Source: Methylocystis sp. KS32 (GTDB lineage Bacteria; Pseudomonadota; Alphaproteobacteria; Rhizobiales; Beijerinckiaceae). From it: DNA of 64,000 nt. The notes beneath the pieces are model-generated. The model was not told the DNA's origin. It made no database searches and saw nothing but the letters and a program-made list of their open reading frames with translations. The DNA lies in assembly GCA_002862095.1 (NCBI GenBank), contig PHSQ01000002.1, positions 496,001 through 560,000 on the forward strand, given 5' to 3'. This document shows, in pieces, positions 27,118 through 33,837 of the stretch. Position numbers and translations under genes: made by a program. Numbering within the stretch: position 1 is the first letter of the stretch; the number at the start of each line of letters is the position of its first letter.

Positions 27118-28203
27118 TCACGCAATTTTGGCGCGTTCGTACCATTTTCTCGACCGGCGGACGATATGGACCACAGAGAGCATGACCGGCACCTCGACAA
27201 GGACGCCGACGACCGTCGCGAGCGCGGCGCCGGACTGGAAGCCGAACAGCGCGATTGCCGTCGCGACGGCGAGCTCAAAGAAGTTGCTCGCGCCGATCAG
27301 CGCCGAAGGACCGGCGATGCGCCATTCTACGCCGAGGGCGCGATTGAGCAGATAGGCCAGGCTTGCATTGAAATAGACCTGAATCAGGATCGGCGCCGCC
27401 AGCAGGCCGATGACGAGCGGCTGGCGAATAATTTGTTCGCCTTGCAAGCCGAACAGGATGACGAGCGTCAGCAGCAGGGCGGAAAGCGACAGCGGGCCGA
27501 GCCTATTGAGCGTCTTCTTCAAGGCGTCCTGCCCGCCTTGCGCCAGCAGCGCGCGCCGCCAGAGTTGCGCGATTATCACCGGCACGACGATGTAAAGCAC
27601 GACCGACAGCAGCAGCGTGTTCCATGGCACGGTAATGGACGAGAGACCGAGCAGCAGGGCGACAATCGGCGCGAAGGCGACCACCATGATGCTGTCATTG
27701 AGGGCGACCTGCGACAGCGTGAAATGCGGCTCGCCATCCACGAGGTTCGACCAGACGAAGACCATGGCCGTGCAGGGCGCGGCGGCCAGCAGGATCAGGC
27801 CCGCGATATAGCTGTCGATTTGGTCGGCAGGCAGGAAGGGCCTGAAGAGGTGCGAAATAAAAACCCAGCCGAGCAGCGCCATGGAGAAGGGCTTCACCAG
27901 CCAGTTAATCCCGACCGTCACGGCGATCCCGCGCCAATGCTCCTTGACCTGCCCGAGGGCGCCGAGGTCGATCTTGAGCAGCATCGGGATGATCATGAGC
28001 CAGATCAGCACGGCGACCGGCAGATTGACCTCGGCGACCGTCGCGCCGCCGATTGCATGAAAGACGGCAGGCAGGGCTTGGCCCAGGACGACGCCTGCGA
28101 CGATGCACAGCGCCACCCAGAGCGTCAAAAACCGCTCGAAGAGGCCCATGGCGGGGGGCGTGCTGATTTCGGGCGCCTTCTGGCTGGCTGTCGCTTCACT
28201 CAT
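27118..28203 (-). CDS. acr3: Arsenite efflux transporter Acr3
   Basis: A 361-aa ten-helix membrane carrier of the Acr3 family (bile acid/arsenite permease superfamily) that exports arsenite. The conserved Cys lies in LLAAAPCTAMVFVWSNL (helix 4) and the essential Glu in IGASNFFELAVATAIALFG (helix 9). Other family marks are MIIPMLLKIDL and NWLVKPFSMALLGW. It is the third gene of arsR-arsC-acr3, 159 bp after arsC. Confidence 0.95.
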   Translation of the reverse strand: MSEATASQKAPEISTPPAMGLFERFLTLWVALCIVAGVVLGQALPAVFHAIGGATVAEVNLPVAVLIWLMIIPMLLKIDLGALGQVKEHWRGIAVTVGINWLVKPFSMALLGWVFISHLFRPFLPADQIDSYIAGLILLAAAPCTAMVFVWSNLVDGEPHFTLSQVALNDSIMVVAFAPIVALLLGLSSITVPWNTLLLSVVLYIVVPVIIAQLWRRALLAQGGQDALKKTLNRLGPLSLSALLLTLVILFGLQGEQIIRQPLVIGLLAAPILIQVYFNASLAYLLNRALGVEWRIAGPSALIGASNFFELAVATAIALFGFQSGAALATVVGVLVEVPVMLSVVHIVRRSRKWYERAKIA

Positions 28204-28362
28204 GGCCGCTACTCTTTCTCGAATGATCAGGCGGGTTCGGCGACGAGCGTCGCCAGTTCGAGCTAACGATCCACCCCAAAGGCTGCTCCTCGCCGCTTTG
28301 CAGACCCATGGCCCCCATATTGCGCGAGGCGCCGCAAGCAGCGTTATGATAGCCGACGATTG

Positions 28363-28890
28363 TCACGATCGAGATTCCGCTTTGTCGGTCGCGCCTTCCG
28401 ATTGGCCGATTTCGCGCAAGCGGTTTTTGAGCGCCATTTTGTCGAGACGGGCGATCGGCGTCGCAAGCAGCAACGAAATTCTGGTCTTCAAGTAGCGGAA
28501 CGCGAGATTGAACGCGCGGCGCTTTTCGACGTCCGAGCCTTCGACCGCCGCCGGGTCTTCGATACCCCAATGCCCCGTCATCGGCTGCCCCGGCCATACG
28601 GGGCAAACTTCTCCCGCCGCGTTGTCACAGACCGTGAACACAAAATCCAGCGTCGGCGCGTCAGGAGTCGCAAACTCCTCCCAGTTCTTCGAGCGAAAAC
28701 CATCCGTCGGATAACCGTAAGCCTCAAGAGTCTTGATAGCATAAGGGTTGACTGCGCCCTTCGGTTGGCTCCCCGCCGAAAAGACATTGAAGCGGCCAGC
28801 GCCGTCCTTGCGGAGAATGCTTTCGGCCATGATCGAGCGGGCGCTGTTGCCGGTGCATAGAAACAGGGCGTTGTATAGGCGGTCAGTCAT
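28363..28890 (-). CDS. arsC: Arsenate reductase, low-molecular-weight phosphatase type
   Basis: Reduces arsenate to arsenite for export by Acr3. The 175-aa protein starts at MTDRLYNALF; its ATG overlaps the end of arsR by 8 bp. The phosphatase P-loop is FLCTGNSARSIMAE (CX5R). FVFTVCDNAAGEVCP provides two redox cysteines of the thioredoxin-linked class, and HWGIEDPAAVEG is a family motif. The C-terminal extension after about residue 140 (NRLREIGQSEG) is common in alphaproteobacteria. Confidence 0.94.
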   Translation of the reverse strand: MTDRLYNALFLCTGNSARSIMAESILRKDGAGRFNVFSAGSQPKGAVNPYAIKTLEAYGYPTDGFRSKNWEEFATPDAPTLDFVFTVCDNAAGEVCPVWPGQPMTGHWGIEDPAAVEGSDVEKRRAFNLAFRYLKTRISLLLATPIARLDKMALKNRLREIGQSEGATDKAESRS

Positions 28891-29239
28891 CGACGTGAGC
28901 CTTTGCTTCGCAGCAGGTGGCGATGTCGGCGACGAGCGGCGCGCAAGTTTCGGCGCGCCCACCGCAGCAATCCTCGAGGAGAAAAAGCGTCAGTTCACTC
29001 AGTCGCGAAAGGTCGGCGCGGAAGATGATTGAACGGCTCCGGCGTTCGCCTTTGACTAAGCCGGCGCGCGCCAACACCGCCAAATGAGCCGACATTGTGT
29101 TTTGGGGCACGGCCAGCAGGCGTGCGATTTCTCCCGCGGGCACGCCTTCCGGCTCCCGGGTCACCAGGAGTCGGAATGTCTCCAGGCGGGTCGGTTGGGC
29201 TAGCGCGGCGAGCGCCGCGATTGCTTCATAATTTTCCAT
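28883..29239 (-). CDS. arsR: ArsR-family arsenic-responsive repressor
   Basis: A 118-aa winged-helix repressor, first gene of the ars operon. The DNA-recognition region reads AGEIARLLAVPQNTMSAHLAVL. The arsenite site is not in the DNA-binding helix as in the E. coli plasmid protein; cysteines sit at the C-terminus instead (EDCCGGRAETCAPL and TCCEAKAH), as in the alphaproteobacterial type. It overlaps arsC. Autorepression and release by As(III) are expected from the family. Confidence 0.93.
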   Translation of the reverse strand: MENYEAIAALAALAQPTRLETFRLLVTREPEGVPAGEIARLLAVPQNTMSAHLAVLARAGLVKGERRSRSIIFRADLSRLSELTLFLLEDCCGGRAETCAPLVADIATCCEAKAHVDD

Positions 29240-29431
29240 ATATCGAGATTATAGGATATCATTGACCGGCGCAAGACGCCATAAGATGTCTTACGCCGCC
29301 ATGCCGGGGTTGCTCGGCCGCGCCTTATCCTTTCGCATGGCGCCTTCGTCCTATGCAGGAGATGTCGGTCGCGGAGCCCGACGCCATTACGCAGCTATAT
29401 GTTTTTATAATATGAGCGAGAATATCGCTCT

Positions 29432-29448
29432 TGGCGCCATTCGTGCTT
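29432..29448 (+). promoter_or_regulatory. Sigma-54 type promoter upstream of the outer-membrane protein/nasTS leader
   Basis: TGGCGCC, four bases, GTGCTT: GG at -24 and GC at -12 are spaced exactly as in the sigma-54 consensus. The predicted transcript start (about 29458-29461) falls just before the first ANTAR-type hairpin. Use of this promoter fits control of nitrate assimilation by NtrC; no activator site was identified. Confidence 0.65.
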
Positions 29449-29462
29449 GATCGTTAGCCGAA

Positions 29463-29498
29463 ACGTCAGGGATGACGTCATGGGCCCAATGGCGGGCC
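29463..29498 (+). promoter_or_regulatory. ANTAR-type double hexaloop RNA motif, leader 1
   Basis: Hairpin 1 (29463-29478): stem ACGTC/GACGT, loop AGGGAT. Hairpin 2 (29483-29498): stem GGCCC/GGGCC, loop AATGGC. Both six-base loops have A at position 1 and G at position 4, the features recognised by ANTAR-domain proteins, and the linker is 4 bases. An intrinsic terminator follows 10 bases later. NasT, encoded 2.2 kb downstream, is the obvious binder. Confidence 0.85.
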
Positions 29499-29508
29499 TT
29501 GCAGCAAC

Positions 29509-29570
29509 GCCGCTGTTCCGAAAGTCGCCGCACGCAAAGCGGAGGCATTCGGACAGCGGCTTTTTCGTTT
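29509..29570 (+). terminator. Intrinsic terminator in the leader (antitermination target)
   Basis: The arm GCCGCTGTTCCGAA returns as TTCGGACAGCGGC (13 pairs with one bulged T), enclosing a 25-base apical part that can form its own small stem (CCGC/GCGG), and is followed by TTTTTCGTTTTC. It ends 47 bases before the chosen start codon of the outer-membrane protein, so it stops the operon before its first gene unless an antiterminator acts. Confidence 0.85.
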
Positions 29571-29616
29571 TCAAGCCGTGCGACACCACCTCCTCGCCGG
29601 CGCCGGAGTGAACGAC

Positions 29617-31548
29617 ATGCGACGGATCGCAGCTGAATTTTCCCCCGTCCGCTATCGGCGCAAGCGGCTCCATTGGCTACTGTCCGCGGCAATGGCGACG
29701 CCGATGGGCGTTGCGGCTGCTCATGCGGGCGATCTTTCCACGGTCGATACGCCGACGCAGCCGGCTCTCGCGCCGGTCCCGCTCGGCGTGTTCGGCGACA
29801 CGCTTCCGGGGGCCGGCAATCTCCTGCTGACGCTGTCGCCGCAATTTGTCGGAAGCGCGAACTCGCTGATCGGGACCAGAGCCGTGTCGTCGCAACAGAT
29901 CGTTGCGACCACGCCTTGGTACTGGAGTCCTTTGGTTCCGGTGCGCCTGGTTCCACAGCGACGGTTGGATGAGCTCCAATCGGCGACGCTGGGCTATGGC
30001 GTCACCAAAGACATCTCGGTGGTGCTAAATGCCGGCTGGATCGAAAAGCACGTCGATCTCATGACGTTCAATGGGACTTCGGGAATAATTCCGCGCGGGA
30101 TGAGCAATGTGGGGACCGAAAGTCTCCAAGACACGCAGCTCGCCGGAATTTGGCGGGTCTATCAGGATCCGATCCATCGTGTTCAGCTCAATCTCGGCAT
30201 GTCCTTCCCGACCGGGAGCGACCACAATCTCGCGACCAATCTCCAACCGACCGGAACCTGGTCAACGGGTCGAGCCTTCTACATCATGCAGACGGGAACC
30301 GGAACCTTCGACGTCATGCCGGGCGTGCTCTATGGCGGTGCGCTGGGACCATGGTCCTGGGGTCTTTCCTATCGCGCGCGCCTGCCGCTGGGCGTCAATC
30401 CAGAGGGATATATGTGGGGCAATTATCAGGAAGCCAACGGCTGGGCCGGCTACGCTTGGTTGCCGGGCTTCACGACCACGTTTCGCATCACCGGCAACAT
30501 TCAGGACCACATCGTCGGCGCCGATCCGTTGATCGTGGGGAGGATTCAGGCCGCCGATCCGAACCTCTATGGCGGCAAGCGCATCGAATTGTTTGGCGGC
30601 GCGTCGCTCGACGGCAAGCTCGTCGGCGTTCCGGCGGTGAGCATGTTGATCGAGGCCGGAATGCCGGTCTACCAGAATCTCAACGGCCCGCAGCTCGCAA
30701 AGGCCTGGCAAGCAACGATGGCGCTGCGCTGGAAGGTCGGCGATGCGCCGGCGCCGGTTGTGGGATCTGGCCTTCCCGCGCGGAAAAGTCCGCCGGAGGC
30801 CAGTCCATCGCGGGAAGGAAGCTGGAACGGCCTCTATCTCGGCCTCGATGCGGGCCATGCTTGGAGCGCCGATAACGCGACGACCTTCAACTATGTCGGC
30901 TCAGGCGGCGGTTTCGTCGCGCTTTCCGCGGCGGGCGTCCTGCCGTCAGGGTTCAATCTGAGCAGCAATGGCTTCATGGGCGGCGGAGAGATCGGCTATA
31001 ATTATCGCATCGACGACAGGCTGGTCGCCGCTATCGAAACCGACATCGAGGGCGTCGCGGTCGGCGTGACCCAAGCGAACCGGGTGGCCGGCTCGCCCCT
31101 CGTTTACGTCCAGGGCCAGCGCAGCCAGCACAGTTTCGGGACGGTTCGTGGTCGCGCCGGCTTCCTGGTCACGCCGACATTGATGGCTTTTGGAACAGGC
31201 GGTCTCGCTTATGGCGAAGCCGATCTGAGCGCGGCCTGGTTCAGCCCATCCCTTAAGCCCGCGCTCAATGCGGGCGGGAGCGCATTCGGCTATCAGGACA
31301 TGCGGACCGGATGGACGGCTGGAGCCGGCGTCGAGTGGATGTTCCTGCCAAAATGGAGCGCCAAGCTCGAATATATTTACTATGACCTTGGGACGGCGAC
31401 GATGCTTCCGCTGCAGGCGGTCTATGGAGTGAAAGGGCTTTTCTCAAGCGCCTCTTATCAAGGGCGCTTCAACGGCGACATTGTCCGCGTCGGCGTGAAC
31501 TATCACTTCAACTGGGGCCTCTCGGAGCCGGCGATCGTTAAAATCTGA
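29617..31548 (+). CDS. Two-barrel outer-membrane protein heading the nitrate region
   Basis: A 643-aa exported protein; GGAG lies nine bases before the ATG at 29617. A signal peptide (to about residue 38, AAHA) is followed by a first beta-barrel domain (about 45-390) of the MetA-pathway/transporter-like type (GMSFPTGSDHNLA, GTFDVMPGVLYGG). A proline/serine linker (about 395-410) leads to a second complete small barrel of the Omp25/RopB type (about 412-643: WNGLYLGLDAGHAWS, MGGGEIGYNYRID, AKLEYIYYDLG, ending VGVNYHFNW with the C-terminal aromatic pattern). Its ANTAR leader suggests a role in nitrate or nitrite uptake across the outer membrane; that role is inference. Confidence 0.8.
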   Translation: MRRIAAEFSPVRYRRKRLHWLLSAAMATPMGVAAAHAGDLSTVDTPTQPALAPVPLGVFGDTLPGAGNLLLTLSPQFVGSANSLIGTRAVSSQQIVATTPWYWSPLVPVRLVPQRRLDELQSATLGYGVTKDISVVLNAGWIEKHVDLMTFNGTSGIIPRGMSNVGTESLQDTQLAGIWRVYQDPIHRVQLNLGMSFPTGSDHNLATNLQPTGTWSTGRAFYIMQTGTGTFDVMPGVLYGGALGPWSWGLSYRARLPLGVNPEGYMWGNYQEANGWAGYAWLPGFTTTFRITGNIQDHIVGADPLIVGRIQAADPNLYGGKRIELFGGASLDGKLVGVPAVSMLIEAGMPVYQNLNGPQLAKAWQATMALRWKVGDAPAPVVGSGLPARKSPPEASPSREGSWNGLYLGLDAGHAWSADNATTFNYVGSGGGFVALSAAGVLPSGFNLSSNGFMGGGEIGYNYRIDDRLVAAIETDIEGVAVGVTQANRVAGSPLVYVQGQRSQHSFGTVRGRAGFLVTPTLMAFGTGGLAYGEADLSAAWFSPSLKPALNAGGSAFGYQDMRTGWTAGAGVEWMFLPKWSAKLEYIYYDLGTATMLPLQAVYGVKGLFSSASYQGRFNGDIVRVGVNYHFNWGLSEPAIVKI

Positions 31549-31727
31549 TCGATCCGAGAAGGAGTCGAGGCGTGCGCGCCAGCTTGGGCGTTCGCAGTTG
31601 CCTATCGCCTCCTCCAACGGCAGGATGCACGCACGCGAACTGGCGCGACAACGCGCCCTCCATCCCCGAATCACAAGACGCCGGAAGAGCGTTTTCCTCC
31701 AGTCTCCAACCGACCGGAAGCAGAAGT

Positions 31728-32300
31728 TTGAAGATCGTCATCGTCGACGAAAGCCCGATCCGCGCGGCGATCCTGGAGGAGGGATTGCGCGACGCCGGCT
31801 TTGAGGATGTTGAACGGCTCGGCGAGATGCACAACCTTCTGAAGCGCATCTACGCGATAGACCCTGACGTGATCTTGATCGACATCGAGAACCCGTCGCG
31901 AGATATTCTCGAGCAAATGTTCCAGGTCAGTCGCGCCGTACGCCGGCCCGTGGCGATGTTCGTCGACCAGAGCGACGCCGCCTCGATCGAGGCCTCCGTA
32001 GACGCCGGCGTTTCCGCCTATATCGTCGACGGGCTCAGGAAGGAGCGGATCAAATCCATCCTGGACCTCTGCATATCGCGTTTCAAAGCTTTCTCCCGAT
32101 TGCAAGACGAACTCGCGCGCGTGAAATCCGATCTCGAGGGCAGAAAGTCGATCGATCGCGCCAAGGGCATACTGATGAAGAGCAAGAACTTGACGGAAGA
32201 CCAAGCCTATGCGGCGATGCGTAGCGCCGCCATGCGAGAAAACAAGAAGATCGCGGAGATCGCACGGGCGATCGTAACCGCCGCGGAACTGCTGAAATGA
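31728..32300 (+). CDS. nasT: NasT-type ANTAR antitermination regulator
   Basis: A 190-aa RNA-binding response regulator. I start at the TTG at 31728 (GGAAG seven bases upstream) because homology begins at LKIVIVDESP; the ATG at 31572 would add 52 unrelated residues. The receiver domain (1-120) keeps the phosphorylatable-type Asp in VILIDIENPS. The C-terminal ANTAR domain (about 128-188) shows the typical DRAKGILMKSKNLTEDQAY and AAMRSAAMRENKKIAEIA helices. Its ATGA-type overlap with nasS supports coexpression with its partner. Targets are most likely the two hexaloop leaders at 29463 and 33667. Confidence 0.93.
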   Translation: MKIVIVDESPIRAAILEEGLRDAGFEDVERLGEMHNLLKRIYAIDPDVILIDIENPSRDILEQMFQVSRAVRRPVAMFVDQSDAASIEASVDAGVSAYIVDGLRKERIKSILDLCISRFKAFSRLQDELARVKSDLEGRKSIDRAKGILMKSKNLTEDQAYAAMRSAAMRENKKIAEIARAIVTAAELLK

Positions 32301-33457
32301 ACGAAGCGAGACCCATGCGGATCGGTTTCATGCCTCTCGTCGACGCCGCCGCGCTGATCGTCGCGGTCGACAAGGGCTTCACGAAAGCCGAAGGGCTTGA
32401 CGTCGAACTCGTCCGCGAGGCGTCCTGGTCCAATATTCGCGACAAGCTCGCCGTCGGCCTCTTCGACGCCGCGCATTTGCTGACGCCCATGGCGATCGCG
32501 TCGCATCTGGGTCTCGGCCATGTCAGGGTTCCGCTCGCGGCGCCGGTGAACCTCGCGTTGAATGGCAACGCAATCACCGTGTCGCCGGCGCTGTTCGAGG
32601 CGTTGCGCGATGTCGCCGACGCAAGCCTCGAAAACCCGGCAGTCAGTGCGAAAGCGTTAGGCGCGCTCGTGAAGCTGCGGGAGGCGCAAGGTCTCGAGCC
32701 CTTGACCTTCGGCATGACCTTCCCTTTCTCGACCCACAATTATCAGTTGCGCTATTGGATGGCCGAAGGCGGAATTGATCCCGACCACGATTTGCGGCTT
32801 GTCGTGCTGCCGCCCCCTTTCATGGTCGAAAGCCTGCGCGAAGGCCTTGTGGATGGGTTTTGTGTCGGCGCGCCCTGGAACTCCGTCGCTGTCGACGCGG
32901 GTCTCGCCGCGATGCTGCATTTTGGTCGCGAGATATTCGCGCGCGCGCCGGAAAAAGTTTTGGCGCTGCGCAAAAGCGGCGTCGACGCCGATCCGCTACC
33001 CGCGCTCGCTCTCGTCCGTGCGGTCATCGCCGCCGCGGAATTCGTAAAGCAAGCGGAAAATCACGCGGAAGTCGCCGCGCTTCTCGCGAAAGTGGACCGT
33101 GTGGGCGTCGACGCCGCGCTGATCGCTGGAACCCTCGAAGGGTATCTTCGCATCAACATGCCAGGCGAATATCGGCGCGCACCGGACTACCTCATCATCG
33201 GAGAGGAAGGCTCCTGCCGACCGGATCCCCGTCAGGCCGCATGGGCTTACGCGCAGATGGTCCGCTGGCGGCAGGCGCGCTTTTCAACCGAGGCCCTGAC
33301 CGAGGCCCAAGCCGTCATGCGCGCAGATCTCCATGACGCGGCCGTCGGCCGAACGCTTCCGTCGGCGGCGGCGATCGGCGCCTTTGCCGGGCCGGCCTTC
33401 GAGTCCGGCGATGTCTCCGGCTATCTCGCTGCTTTTCCGATTGGCGCGAAAATATGA
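32297..33457 (+). CDS. nasS: NasS-type nitrate/nitrite sensor (NrtA/CmpA-like)
   Basis: A 386-aa protein of the nitrate-binding NrtA/CmpA family without a signal peptide, which points to the cytoplasmic sensor NasS rather than a transporter subunit. Family segments: RIGFMPLVDAAALIVAVDKG, LTFGMTFPFSTHNYQLRYW, VDGFCVGAPWNSVAVDAG and FSTEALTEAQAVMRADL. In the known system NasS holds NasT inactive and releases it when nitrate or nitrite binds. It overlaps nasT by four bases. No nrtB/C transporter genes are present. Confidence 0.92.
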   Translation: MNEARPMRIGFMPLVDAAALIVAVDKGFTKAEGLDVELVREASWSNIRDKLAVGLFDAAHLLTPMAIASHLGLGHVRVPLAAPVNLALNGNAITVSPALFEALRDVADASLENPAVSAKALGALVKLREAQGLEPLTFGMTFPFSTHNYQLRYWMAEGGIDPDHDLRLVVLPPPFMVESLREGLVDGFCVGAPWNSVAVDAGLAAMLHFGREIFARAPEKVLALRKSGVDADPLPALALVRAVIAAAEFVKQAENHAEVAALLAKVDRVGVDAALIAGTLEGYLRINMPGEYRRAPDYLIIGEEGSCRPDPRQAAWAYAQMVRWRQARFSTEALTEAQAVMRADLHDAAVGRTLPSAAAIGAFAGPAFESGDVSGYLAAFPIGAKI

Positions 33458-33639
33458 AAACGCAAAATATTTACGCGATACGCTCGCAAATGATGATCTT
33501 ATTGCCCGAAAGGACGGCGCCGTGCTTGCGCTCGGAAAGCGTCGAACTTCCTCAATCACTCTTCGCATAACTCCCAACACTTCAGGTTTTACGCGCGATC
33601 CGAACATCATCCCTCATATTCGCGCACTCCCGCGTCACA

Positions 33640-33656
33640 TGGCGCGCCTTTTGCTT
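33640..33656 (+). promoter_or_regulatory. Sigma-54 type promoter upstream of nirB
   Basis: TGGCGCG, four bases, TTGCTT, a near-consensus -24/-12 element with correct spacing. The expected transcript start (about 33665-33668) coincides with the first hexaloop hairpin at 33667, the same arrangement as in the leader at 29432. Confidence 0.75.
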
Positions 33657-33666
33657 CCTTGTTACC

Positions 33667-33759
33667 GGTCAACGGCGACCTCCGGTTCCCGGAAGGAGTC
33701 CAGTGTCGGACTTCTTATTCGCGGGCAGCGCGCATAACCCTCACGGTGAGGAAATGCGC
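33667..33759 (+). promoter_or_regulatory. ANTAR-type double hexaloop RNA leader of nirB, leader 2
   Basis: Hairpin 1 (33667-33680): GGTC/GACC, loop AACGGC. Hairpin 2 (33697-33712): AGTCC/GGACT, loop AGTGTC. Both loops have A1 and G4. A further hairpin follows at 33730-33759 (GCGCAT/ATGCGC outside CCTCA/TGAGG). It has no clear T run, so whether it acts as terminator is open. The rest of 33458-33837 shows no gene. Confidence 0.8.
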
Positions 33760-33837
33760 CAACGCGGTCGTCTGGCCATTCTCCGAAGATGAGCCGACGT
33801 CAATCGCGCCGTGAACGGAACCTTCGAGGTTGCGTAT

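Noticed and set aside
29509..29570. Independent small RNA gene
   Set aside because: The hairpin with T run is better explained as the leader terminator behind the two hexaloop hairpins and the sigma-54 promoter.
31572..31727. N-terminal extension of NasT from the ATG at 31572
   Set aside because: These 52 residues show no family similarity; homology begins at the TTG at 31728, which has a ribosome binding site.
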